The notes under the pieces: generated by a model
The model's database searches: none
Seen by the model: the letters and a program-made list of their open reading frames with translations, nothing else
Told to the model about the DNA's origin: nothing
Position numbers and translations under genes: made by a program
In this document: in pieces, positions 7,587-15,491 of the stretch
Layout: each line of letters begins with the position of its first letter
Numbering within the stretch: the stretch's first letter is position 1
Assembly: GCA_038216175.1 (NCBI GenBank)
Contig: JBBQQG010000008.1
Location: 1 to 45,521, forward strand
Direction: 5' to 3'
Length of the DNA stretch: 45,521 nucleotides
Source: JBBQQG01 sp038216175
GTDB taxonomy: Bacteria; Patescibacteriota; Saccharimonadia; Saccharimonadales; OMJO01

Positions 7587-9101
7587 ATGGCTACACTAAA
7601 AGAGTTAAGAGACGAAAGACTGAGAAAGTTAGCCGAGATAAAAAAGCTCGGAATAGATCCTTATCCGGCAAAATCTAATAGAACGAATTATTGTCAGGAT
7701 GTGATTGACAATTATAGTGATTTTGAAAGTAAACAAGTCACAGTAGCCGGGCGAATAACTAGCTTCAGAAAATTTGGTAAAATTGCGTTTATTGTAATTA
7801 AAGACCAGAGCGGTACACTACAACTTTTTTTAAAAGAAGATATCGTTGAAAAATTAAATCCGTCAGATTCCGCCATCGGAATGGATGAATTAAATCTGCT
7901 CGATATCGGAGATTTTATCGATACTACCGGAAAAGTAATAACGACAAAAACTGGCGAAATATCGGTCGAAGTTAGTAAAATTAGACTACTAACTAAATCT
8001 CTTCGACCTATGCCAACAAAGCAGGATGGTTTTACAAACAAAGAAGAGCGCTTAAGACGTCGATATATAGATATGAATGTAAATAAGGATGTATATGAGC
8101 GTTATATTCGCAGAAGCAAGTTTTGGCAGGCAACAAGAGAGTTTCTGATACAAAAAGGGTTTTATGAGATTAACATACCTGTACTAGAAGCCATAGCCGG
8201 CGGTGCTGATGCCAAGCCGTTTATCACTCATATGGATGCTCTTGATCAGGATTTTTATCTTCGAATTAGTCATGAACTCCCTTTAAAAAGACTTTTAGTT
8301 GGCGGTTATGAAAAAATTTTTGATATAGGTGCTAGATTTAGAAATGAGAACTACTCTGATGAACATTTACCGGAACATATCGCTATGGAATGGTATTGGT
8401 CTTATGCCGACTGGTACGACGGAATGAAGCTGACGCAGGATTTGGTAAGGTTCATTGCAGATAAGACATGGCAGACTAGAAAATTCAAATTAGCTAATGG
8501 TCAAGGAGTAGATTTAGGACCAGATAAACAAGACTGGTCTCGGATAAGTTTTGTAGAACTAATTAAAAAGCAGTATGGTTTTAATTGTCTTGATGTCACT
8601 TTAGAAGAAGCGGTATCGAAATTAAAAGAAATTGGTGGGGAAGTTGAAAAAATTGATAATAAAGCCCGAGTAATAGATAAGTTATGGAAAAAAATTAGGG
8701 TTGAGATTAGTGGTCCGGCATTTTTAATCGACATACCGGTTTTTATGCAGCCGCTTGCTAAGTTACAGCCGAAGGACGATCGACTGACTGAGCAGTTTAA
8801 CCTTATATTGGGTGGAACGGAAGCTTGTAAAGCGTATAGCGAGCTGAATGATCCCATCGACCAATATAAAAGGTTTACTGAACAGCAGCAGCTACGTAAA
8901 GAGGGCGATGACGAAGCTCAAATGATGGATATAGACTACGTTGAAGCGCTTGAATACGGTATGCCTCCTGCTTGTGGCTATGGTCATAGTGAGAGGCTTT
9001 TTTGGATGCTTGAAGCAGTTACAGCTAGAGAAGGGGTGCCATTCCCGCAACTTCGATTTGAGATTGATGATAACACCAAGAATTTATATCCTGGGATTTG
9101 A
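7587..9101 (+). CDS. lysS: Lysyl-tRNA synthetase, class II
   Basis: 504 residues, full length. An N-terminal OB fold (VTVAGRITSFRKFGKIAFIVIKD) binds the anticodon. The catalytic core has motif 1 (REFLIQKGFYEINIPVLEAIAGGADAKPF split over 190-215), motif 2 (FDIGARFRNENYSDEHLPE) and motif 3 at the C terminus (GYGHSERLFWML). The end, FPQLRFEI, is slightly shorter than usual. Ends in TGA, direct evidence that TGA is a stop in this genome. Confidence 0.96.
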   Translation: MATLKELRDERLRKLAEIKKLGIDPYPAKSNRTNYCQDVIDNYSDFESKQVTVAGRITSFRKFGKIAFIVIKDQSGTLQLFLKEDIVEKLNPSDSAIGMDELNLLDIGDFIDTTGKVITTKTGEISVEVSKIRLLTKSLRPMPTKQDGFTNKEERLRRRYIDMNVNKDVYERYIRRSKFWQATREFLIQKGFYEINIPVLEAIAGGADAKPFITHMDALDQDFYLRISHELPLKRLLVGGYEKIFDIGARFRNENYSDEHLPEHIAMEWYWSYADWYDGMKLTQDLVRFIADKTWQTRKFKLANGQGVDLGPDKQDWSRISFVELIKKQYGFNCLDVTLEEAVSKLKEIGGEVEKIDNKARVIDKLWKKIRVEISGPAFLIDIPVFMQPLAKLQPKDDRLTEQFNLILGGTEACKAYSELNDPIDQYKRFTEQQQLRKEGDDEAQMMDIDYVEALEYGMPPACGYGHSERLFWMLEAVTAREGVPFPQLRFEIDDNTKNLYPGI

Positions 9102-9153
9102 GTAATAAGGATATCAGACTGTTTATGGTATTGCTGATCGCGTATACTAATGT

Positions 9154-9687
9154 ATGTATAGGTTTCATATGCAGCATCATTCCCCAAGAAATAATCTAAG
9201 CCGGGATCATAAGTTAGGACTTACTCTAGCAAGCTTTGCTTTCATGCTTTTACTGATTTCAGTGTTGGTAAATCACGGTAATAACTTAAAATCTAACAAT
9301 TTAGCATCGTTTAGTTTAAATAATCAAACAGCAGTGCTAGGCGCTCAAACTAGTGCTATAACTAATATGCTTACAGTTGATAAATTATCTGTTTCAGATA
9401 GTTCAAATAAATCAGTAAAACACTATATTATAAGTGTAACGATTACCAACCTTACCAACAAAACTATTATTATAAATCGGCAAAATCAATTTAATCTGGT
9501 AGACGATTTAGGCAATTTTTACACCACATCTAGCCGGAATTTATCGTCAAATCAACTGGCCGGCATTGTTGAGACTGGAAAAAATTCTAGCGGAAATGTT
9601 GAATTTGACATACCCAGCCCGGCTCACGTCAATACCCTTAGATTCCAGATTGACCAAGACAGCGCGCAGATAAACGAATCGATTTAA
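9154..9687 (+). CDS. Membrane-anchored protein with DUF4352-like domain
   Basis: 177 residues. One hydrophobic helix at about 24-41 (LTLASFAFMLLLISVLV) without a lipobox marks an N-terminal anchor with the rest outside. Residues 75-175 form a beta-rich domain with VTITNLTNKTI, DDLGNFY and the late VEFDIP strand, resembling the DUF4352/telomeric-repeat-factor-like immunoglobulin fold seen in many secreted proteins. No catalytic residues. Two starts are possible: ATG 9154, 5 bases behind TATACT (9143-9148), or ATG 9169. It precedes an ABC exporter but a link is not demonstrated. Confidence 0.6.
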   Translation: MYRFHMQHHSPRNNLSRDHKLGLTLASFAFMLLLISVLVNHGNNLKSNNLASFSLNNQTAVLGAQTSAITNMLTVDKLSVSDSSNKSVKHYIISVTITNLTNKTIIINRQNQFNLVDDLGNFYTTSSRNLSSNQLAGIVETGKNSSGNVEFDIPSPAHVNTLRFQIDQDSAQINESI

Positions 9688-9724
9688 CTGGTATTATTTT
9701 TTGTAACTTTCGCTACAATAACAA

Positions 9725-9751
9725 ATGAAAGAATTAAAAGGTAAATTTTGA
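9725..9751 (+). CDS. Possible 8-codon leader peptide coupled to the ABC ATPase
   Basis: ATG at 9725 begins the short frame MKELKGKF, whose TGA (9749-9751) overlaps the TTG start (9748-9750) of the ABC ATPase. TACAAT (9714-9719) ends 5 bases before this ATG, so the mRNA may begin at it. If real it would load ribosomes leaderlessly and hand them on to the TTG. AAAAGG inside the mini-frame could equally serve as a Shine-Dalgarno for the TTG. Too short to judge by coding signal. Confidence 0.25.
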   Translation: MKELKGKF

Positions 9752-10446
9752 TAGAAGTTAGAAACATTAATAAAATTTATGGTAAGAAAGATAATGCTTT
9801 TAACGCGTTAAAAGACATTAATTTTTCTATTCCAGATGGTAGTACGGTAGCAATAGTAGGTAAAAGTGGTTCTGGGAAGTCTACGCTTATGCATATAATG
9901 AGTGGTCTGGAGCATCCTACAAGTGGTGAAATCATTATTAACGGTAAAAATCTGCAACAATTAAAATCACGGCAGATGGATAATTTTAGAGCCACTGAAA
10001 TGAGTTTTATCTTTCAGTCGTTCTTTGTTGAAGCAAATCAAACCTGCTATCAAAACGTTATGCTTCCACTTGAAATAGCAAAAATACCTTTTAAAGACAG
10101 AAGAAATTTAGTAAAAATAGCATTACAAGCGGTTGAACTTGATGACAAGATCGATAGCCAAGCTAGCAAATTATCCGGAGGTCAAAAGCAGAGACTGGCT
10201 ATAGCCAGAGCTATAGTAAATAAGCCGAAATTAATTTTTGCCGATGAACCAACAGGAAATTTGGACAGTGCCACCGGTGAACTTATTATTAAGCAGCTTT
10301 TTAATTTAAATAAATTACTCGGATGCACAATTATAATTGTCACGCACGATCAGGAACTTGCTGACAGATGTCAGATTGAAATTAGAGTTAAAGACGGCAT
10401 AGTAATTGAAATATTAAATCGGACCAATAAAAACAAGGGACATTAA
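9748..10446 (+). CDS. MacB/LolD-type ABC transporter ATPase
   Basis: 232 residues. Nucleotide-binding subunit: Walker A GKSGSGKST (residues 39-47), Q loop IFQSFF, signature LSGGQKQRLAIARAI, Walker B LIFADEPTGNLD, and switch His in VTHD. It is of the MacB/LolD/FtsE group that works by mechanotransmission rather than by moving substrate through the membrane domain. Start is TTG with AAAAGG 6 bases upstream. Its TAA overlaps the ATG of the permease gene by one base, so they form one complex. Substrate unknown; antimicrobial peptides, lipoproteins or secreted factors are all possible. Confidence 0.93.
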   Translation: MIEVRNINKIYGKKDNAFNALKDINFSIPDGSTVAIVGKSGSGKSTLMHIMSGLEHPTSGEIIINGKNLQQLKSRQMDNFRATEMSFIFQSFFVEANQTCYQNVMLPLEIAKIPFKDRRNLVKIALQAVELDDKIDSQASKLSGGQKQRLAIARAIVNKPKLIFADEPTGNLDSATGELIIKQLFNLNKLLGCTIIIVTHDQELADRCQIEIRVKDGIVIEILNRTNKNKGH

Positions 10447-11819
10447 TGTTTATTATAGATATTATTAAACGCTCGGGGCGAAGTTTAAAAAACGCAAAAG
10501 CTAGAACTCTTTTAACTGCACTAGCTATTGCGGTAGGTACTTTCGCATTAACATTAACATTGGCTGCCAGTAATGGTGCCCAGCACTTTGTTAGTAAAAT
10601 TATTTCTGACAACTTTGACCCAGCTGAATTAATAGTTGTGAAAGATGAAACAGTTCTTGGTCGTACAAATACTACTACTCCGCAAGAATATGATGAAAGT
10701 TTTGGTACAGTAGCTTCTAGGGCTGGAGCAGCGACTCAGATTAAAAGACTATCAGACGATGATCTTAATAAAATTAAGAATTTGCCATATGTCGAAAGTA
10801 CCAGAATAGGTTTAACAGTTAGCCTTCAATATATTACAAGACCTGGAATAAAAAAATACGTTGGTACTGCACAGGCATTTAGCCCGGCCCAAAATCCTGA
10901 ACTACTGGCAGGTTCAATTCCAAAACCACTTGGCAATAACAAGTTGCTTTTACCAGAAGGGTATTTAAAAGCTCTCGGTTTTAGTAGTGCTGAGGATGCA
11001 ATCGGTAAATCTATTAAAGTGGTAGTTAAAAAATCATTTGATCAATCTTCAATTGCCAGTCTACTACAATCAGGAATCTCAGGTGGTTCAGTGCAGTTGC
11101 CAAACCCAACAAATACCGGATCACTTGTTGAACAATACACGGTAGCAGGCGTTATGAAAAAGCCAACATCAACTCAGCCCGGTACTGAACTTTACATATT
11201 TATTGGTAGCGACGATGCACAGCGACTTAACGATTTTACGACTAAAAATACTTCTGATTATCATCGTTATCCATTTGTCTATGCCAGAATAAAAAATGGA
11301 AAGGACGCTACGACTCTTAAAAAAGCTCAAAGTAAACTATCAACGTTAGGATATTCTTCACAAAGCGTTGCTGACACTGAAAAATTTCTGACTCAGATAA
11401 TTTCAATTTTACAAGGGATTGTTGCAGCATTTGGTGCTATAGCAGTGATTGCATCTGTATTTGGAATAGTAAACACAATGTATATAAGTGTGCTTCAAAG
11501 AACTAGAGAGATAGGTCTTATGAAAGCTTTAGGTATGAGGAAACGAGATATTGGTAGACTGTTTAGATTTGAAGCTGCTTGGATAGGTTTTTTAGGTGGA
11601 ATTATCGGATCGTTGCTGGCATTTATTTCTGGTACATTATTAAATCCGTGGATTACTAAAAAACTAGCACTTGGTGACGGGAATAGTTTACTAATTTTCA
11701 AACCGCTACAAATAGTAATTCTAATCATAATATTAATAATTATTGCAACTTTTGCCGGATTACTACCGGCCAGAAAAGCCGCTAAATTAGATCCTATCGA
11801 AGCATTAAGAACAGAATAG
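10446..11819 (+). CDS. MacB/FtsX-family ABC permease
   Basis: 457 residues. TM1 at about 20-42, a large extracytoplasmic MacB_PCD-like domain at 45-315, then three membrane helices (about 320-348, 372-398, 415-442) with the FtsX-domain motif MYISVLQRTREIGLMKALGMRKRDIGRLF and the ending ARKAAKLDPIEALR typical of this family. Partner of the ATPase encoded just upstream with a TAATG overlap. No outer-membrane or adaptor gene is nearby, which fits a monoderm exporter. Confidence 0.92.
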   Translation: MFIIDIIKRSGRSLKNAKARTLLTALAIAVGTFALTLTLAASNGAQHFVSKIISDNFDPAELIVVKDETVLGRTNTTTPQEYDESFGTVASRAGAATQIKRLSDDDLNKIKNLPYVESTRIGLTVSLQYITRPGIKKYVGTAQAFSPAQNPELLAGSIPKPLGNNKLLLPEGYLKALGFSSAEDAIGKSIKVVVKKSFDQSSIASLLQSGISGGSVQLPNPTNTGSLVEQYTVAGVMKKPTSTQPGTELYIFIGSDDAQRLNDFTTKNTSDYHRYPFVYARIKNGKDATTLKKAQSKLSTLGYSSQSVADTEKFLTQIISILQGIVAAFGAIAVIASVFGIVNTMYISVLQRTREIGLMKALGMRKRDIGRLFRFEAAWIGFLGGIIGSLLAFISGTLLNPWITKKLALGDGNSLLIFKPLQIVILIIILIIIATFAGLLPARKAAKLDPIEALRTE

Positions 11820-11876
11820 TTGTCAAAAACTTAATTACCGATTATTTAAGCTGCTGAAAAGATTATTTTAAGTAGT

Positions 11877-11900
11877 TTATAAAATATTAATATTTTATAA
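11877..11900. repeat. 24-bp perfect AT palindrome
   Basis: TTATAAAATATT (11877-11888) is followed at once by its exact reverse complement (11889-11900). It lies in the 143-base gap between the ABC permease and the heliorhodopsin gene, about 50 bases before the latter's -10. With no loop it is more likely a protein-binding site or an extruding palindrome than a hairpin terminator. The rest of the gap shows nothing clear. Confidence 0.7.
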
Positions 11901-11947
11901 CTCGACAATTTAAGTAACTATTACAACTACGCAATATTGCAAACAGA

Positions 11948-11956
11948 TGTTATAGT
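11948..11956 (+). promoter_or_regulatory. Extended -10 of the heliorhodopsin gene
   Basis: TGT directly before TATAGT (11951-11956); the ATG starts 6 bases later, so the transcript is predicted to be leaderless. No -35 is needed with a TGN extension and none is obvious. Confidence 0.6.
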
Positions 11957-11962
11957 TTAATT

Positions 11963-12742
11963 ATGAGCAAAACAGAGGATTATAAAACGCAGCTACAGCG
12001 TTTGTATCAGGGCAGTATTGTAGTTTATTTAGGACTAGCAATCTTAGCTGGCTTTTTAATGGGAGAAGCATCGTTTCAGTTGACGCTTACTTATCTGGCA
12101 AAGGACGATCTTTTGAGTAAAGCAAACACGGTTTTTGCTCCAGCATCACATGCTTTTTTCGATATTCAAATGAGATGGGTTTTGGTCGTAATATTGGTAT
12201 TATCGGCAGTTGTTCCGGCACTTTATCAGTTCTATTTGAAGAAGCGATATGAACAGGGTATAAAAAATAAATCTCTTACTCTGCGTTGGATAGATATGGC
12301 GATTACCGCTGCATTAATGGTAGAAGTTATTGCTCTGTTATCGGGAATCCAAGATCTGATGATTCTTAAAATTATCGGCGGAGTTGTCGTGATTTCATGC
12401 TTACTTGGATGGTTAGCTGAAAAACAATATGCTGAGTTGAAAAAACCAGTTTGGACAACATATATTCTAAGCTTAATTTTAGGTGTATTACCCTGGTTAT
12501 TAATTATTACTAGTGCTATTGCAACTCCTTTTTATTCTTCAGTTCGAGCTCCGTGGTATTTGTATGCTCTCTATGCAGTATCGTTGATTACGTTCATCGC
12601 AGTATATTTAAATCAGTACAGATTCTTTAAAAAGGTAGGTCAATGGAAAGACTATTTGTTTGTAGAACGAAATTATCTGCTTATTAGTTTGTTCTCGAAA
12701 ATAACGTTCGCTCTTGTGCTTATTATTGGTTTAAGAAAATAA
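11963..12742 (+). CDS. Heliorhodopsin with Asp at the counterion position
   Basis: 259 residues, seven hydrophobic helices (about 15-34, 68-91, 105-126, 133-150, 162-185, 197-217, 234-256). I align it by eye with heliorhodopsin 48C12: RWIDMAI matches RWVEYSL in helix C, GWLAEK matches GWLQEK, GVLPW matches GIVPW, and GQWKDYLFVERNYLLISLFSK matches the 48C12 block GKWSNYLRGERAYIVLSLVAK. K246 is thus the retinal Schiff-base lysine. The counterion Glu (E107 in 48C12) is Asp111 here. The pocket His of helix A is Tyr22, and the ALFHF segment of helix B reads ALYQF. Heliorhodopsins are light-sensing membrane proteins with inverted topology and disputed function. No retinal-synthesis gene is in the window. 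It starts a leaderless transcript that probably includes the two rRNA methyltransferase genes, 8 bases downstream. Confidence 0.87.
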   Translation: MSKTEDYKTQLQRLYQGSIVVYLGLAILAGFLMGEASFQLTLTYLAKDDLLSKANTVFAPASHAFFDIQMRWVLVVILVLSAVVPALYQFYLKKRYEQGIKNKSLTLRWIDMAITAALMVEVIALLSGIQDLMILKIIGGVVVISCLLGWLAEKQYAELKKPVWTTYILSLILGVLPWLLIITSAIATPFYSSVRAPWYLYALYAVSLITFIAVYLNQYRFFKKVGQWKDYLFVERNYLLISLFSKITFALVLIIGLRK

Positions 12743-12750
12743 ATATAACT

Positions 12751-14001
12751 ATGTCGGAACAGGTGAAGATTGAAAAGCTTGTTCAAGGTGGTCAAGGTTT
12801 GGCGACACTATCTGATGGACGAAAGATTTTTATTTGGAATGTTTTACCAGGTGAGGTAGTAGAATTTAACATAATAAAAAATAAACGTCAGTATGCTGAA
12901 GCGATAGCAACTAATATAATAAATGAATCTAAATATAGAATTTTACCAAAAGATTATAATTTTTTAGCAACGTCACCTTGGCAAATCATTAACATTAATG
13001 AAGAAAACAAAATAAAAAAAATGATCACGCGCGAAATATTCCTGCGAGAGGTAATTGAACTAGAATCATTTGAAATTACATCCAACGACCGCGAATTTAA
13101 TTATCGAAATAAAATGGAATACAGTTTTTGGGGAGACGAAGAAGGCATACATTTAGCTTTGCACTCTCGTGGTAGTCATCAAAAAGAAATTGTTGAAGGC
13201 AGTGCACTGGCTATGCCAGGGATTAATAAAGGAGCTATTTCATTATTACAGTCTTTAAATAAATTAGGTGTTAGAGCTGCTCAGTTAAAATCAGTGATAA
13301 TTAGGTGTACTCAAGAAAATCAGACAGTCGCAGCCCTATTCGTCAAAGACAAAACATTTCCAAAAATGACGCTGCCGTCCGAGTTAGCTGGTTTACAAGT
13401 GTATTTTTCAGATCCAAAAAGCCCAGCTTCTATAGTAAGCGGCGATATTCAGGAATTAGGCAGCCTCATTTTAAAAGATAGACTTCTTGACATGAATTTA
13501 TCATACCGAGTTGACTCTTTTTTTCAGATCAATGTTCCGGTTTTTGAACAAGTACTGAAATTGTTATCGAAAAAGTGCAAATACCAAAATGTCGTAGATA
13601 TGTACAGCGGAGTTGGAGCTATCGGATTATCAATTGCCAGTAAAAGCGCTGATTTAATTGATGTTAATCCTATTAATGTGGAATTAGCAAAAAAGAATGC
13701 CTCGGAGAGTAAATTAAAAGTAAATGTTATTAAGTCTAGCGTAGAAACTGCACTTCAATATATAAATACCGAAAAAACAGTTATATTTGATCCACCTCGG
13801 GCAGGATTAAATACTAAAATCATTAATACATTGATAAGTGTAAAACCTAAGGAGATAGTATATTTATCTTGTAATCCTGTTACTCAGGCAAGGGATGTAA
13901 AGTTTCTAAACAAACTGTACAAAATAAAATTATTTGAAATTTTCAATTTTTTCCCACATACTCCGCATATCGAAAGTTTAGCTATACTTAGTCTTATATG
14001 A
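12751..14001 (+). CDS. TrmA/RlmD-family RNA (uracil-C5) methyltransferase
   Basis: 416 residues. An N-terminal TRAM domain (KLVQGGQGLATLSDGRKIFI...PGEVVEF) is followed by the class I SAM fold with VDMYSGVGAIGLSIA, FDPPRAGL, the catalytic Cys in YLSCNP, and the general base Glu in HIESLA. It should make m5U in 23S rRNA or tRNA. The N-terminal iron-sulfur cysteines of RlmD (usual CGGC-type segment) are absent: the corresponding stretch reads FLATSPWQ. The next gene overlaps by 4 bases (ATGA). Which uridine it modifies cannot be read from sequence. Confidence 0.9.
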   Translation: MSEQVKIEKLVQGGQGLATLSDGRKIFIWNVLPGEVVEFNIIKNKRQYAEAIATNIINESKYRILPKDYNFLATSPWQIININEENKIKKMITREIFLREVIELESFEITSNDREFNYRNKMEYSFWGDEEGIHLALHSRGSHQKEIVEGSALAMPGINKGAISLLQSLNKLGVRAAQLKSVIIRCTQENQTVAALFVKDKTFPKMTLPSELAGLQVYFSDPKSPASIVSGDIQELGSLILKDRLLDMNLSYRVDSFFQINVPVFEQVLKLLSKKCKYQNVVDMYSGVGAIGLSIASKSADLIDVNPINVELAKKNASESKLKVNVIKSSVETALQYINTEKTVIFDPPRAGLNTKIINTLISVKPKEIVYLSCNPVTQARDVKFLNKLYKIKLFEIFNFFPHTPHIESLAILSLI

Positions 14002-14684
14002 AGCTACATCGATTTTTTATTGATCCGAAGGTGGAACTTAAACAAGATTTTTGGATTCATGACGAACGTTTAATCCACCAATGGCTCAAAGTACTTAGAT
14101 ATAGTGCTGGGCAGCAATTAATTCTATTCGATGGTGCGAATCACGATAGGCTGTATAAAATTCAAGAAATTAAACTAGACGAAGCTCATCTAGTGCTAAT
14201 AACCGAATTTGAACGAAAATTACCAGTGAAAAATATATATTTATTCTGGTCTCTACTCAAGAAAGATAAAAATGATTGGGTAATTCAAAAAACTACCGAA
14301 TTAGGCGTAAGTCATTTCATTCCTTTGATTTGTGATCGTACTGAAAAAACCGGTTTTGATGAGCCAAGAGCGAAAAAAATTATCATAGAAGCTACTGAAC
14401 AGTGTGGTCGAAGTGATATTCCTAGTATTCGTGAGCCGATAACGCTGCAAACTGCAATTTCAGAATTTAATGGGAAAATACCGCTTATTATGTGCCAGCA
14501 AGGCGATAATCAAACTGAAACTAATTTTGAAAATGTTGGCATATTAATTGGCCCAGAAGGCGGTTGGTCAGACGATGAGAGGAATATATTTGTAAATTCC
14601 AACATTCCTTCATTTAACATACATGATTTTACACTTCGTGCCGAAACAGCCGCCATTGCAGCTGTTGCAAAGCTGATACAATAG
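13998..14684 (+). CDS. rsmE: 16S rRNA (uracil-1498-N3)-methyltransferase
   Basis: 228 residues. SPOUT/trefoil-knot enzyme that methylates U1498 in helix 44 of 16S rRNA. An N-terminal PUA-like domain (HRFFIDP, VLRYSAGQQLILFDG) precedes the knot with the signatures KTTELGVSHFIPL, EATEQCGRSDIP, LIGPEGGWSDDE and LRAETAAIAA. Overlaps the upstream methyltransferase by ATGA, so the two are coupled. Length and motifs are complete. Confidence 0.96.
   Translation: MKLHRFFIDPKVELKQDFWIHDERLIHQWLKVLRYSAGQQLILFDGANHDRLYKIQEIKLDEAHLVLITEFERKLPVKNIYLFWSLLKKDKNDWVIQKTTELGVSHFIPLICDRTEKTGFDEPRAKKIIIEATEQCGRSDIPSIREPITLQTAISEFNGKIPLIMCQQGDNQTETNFENVGILIGPEGGWSDDERNIFVNSNIPSFNIHDFTLRAETAAIAAVAKLIQ
14674..14682 (+). 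promoter_or_regulatory. Extended -10 before the nuclease gene
   Basis: TGA plus TACAAT (14677-14682), lying in the last codons of rsmE and ending 9 bases before the ATG at 14692. Confidence 0.5.
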
Positions 14685-14691
14685 TTGCACG

Positions 14692-15471
14692 ATGAATTAT
14701 TGGACTGAACGTAGTATACCTTATACACCAGGACAATCAGAAATCTTTAAACTATCGCGAAGTAAAATCGAGCTGTTTACTCAGTGCCCAAGGTGTTTCT
14801 GGTTGGACGCTAGGCTAAAAATCAAACGGCCAAGCGGTCCTCCTTTCCAGATTAATAAAGCAATAGACGAACTATTTAAAAAAGAATTTGATATGTACCG
14901 ACTAAAAGCTAAACCTCACCCTTTAATGTTAGAAAATAAAATAAAAGCTATTCCTTTTAGTCATAATGATCTTGATAAATGGCGCCATAATTTTACAGGC
15001 ATAACAACGCTTCACAAATCTACTAATTTACATATTTTTGGTGCAATCGATGATGTGTGGATCGATAATGACGGCGAATTGATAGTAGTCGACTACAAGG
15101 CTACTTCTAAAAATGGTGAAGTTAATCTTGATGCCGATTGGCAGATAAGTTATAAAAGGCAACTTGAAGTATATCAATGGCTTTTGCGACAAAATGGATT
15201 TAAAGTTAACAACACTGGTTACTTCGTCTATACCAATGCCAGAACTGATTTGGACGGCTTTTACGACAAGGTTGAGTTCAGAACAAAAGTAATCCCATAT
15301 CAGGGAGATGATAGCTGGGTAGAATCAACTTTGTCTAGAATGAAAGTGTGTCTTGAGGGTGATTTACCAGAAGTTGGAACGGCAGCAATGGGTGGTGAAT
15401 GCGATTATTGTTTATATGCTAAAAAACGTACGGAACTGACTATAAATTACTTCAGAAATATTAAAACTTAA
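14692..15471 (+). CDS. RecB/Cas4-like PD-(D/E)XK nuclease with a four-Cys pair
   Basis: 259 residues, one PD-(D/E)XK domain (PDDEXK_1/RecB type). The nuclease core is D121 in GAIDDVW and D134-Y-K136 in VVDYKATSK, followed by a YKRQLEVYQWLL helix carrying the motif QxxxY. Cysteines come as C32-P-R-C35 near the N terminus and C237-D-Y-C240 near the C terminus, a pairing like the Fe-S latch of Cas4 and AddB nucleases, though spacing differs from the classic C...CX2CX5C. No cas or helicase partner lies beside it. DNA repair is the likely role. Proposed start is ATG 14692 behind the -10 box. Confidence 0.75.
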   Translation: MNYWTERSIPYTPGQSEIFKLSRSKIELFTQCPRCFWLDARLKIKRPSGPPFQINKAIDELFKKEFDMYRLKAKPHPLMLENKIKAIPFSHNDLDKWRHNFTGITTLHKSTNLHIFGAIDDVWIDNDGELIVVDYKATSKNGEVNLDADWQISYKRQLEVYQWLLRQNGFKVNNTGYFVYTNARTDLDGFYDKVEFRTKVIPYQGDDSWVESTLSRMKVCLEGDLPEVGTAAMGGECDYCLYAKKRTELTINYFRNIKT

Positions 15472-15479
15472 AGCTAGGC

Positions 15480-15485
15480 TATAAT
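15480..15485 (+). promoter_or_regulatory. -10 box before serS (leaderless type)
   Basis: TATAAT ends 6 bases before the serS ATG. Confidence 0.6.
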
Positions 15486-15491
15486 AAAGGA

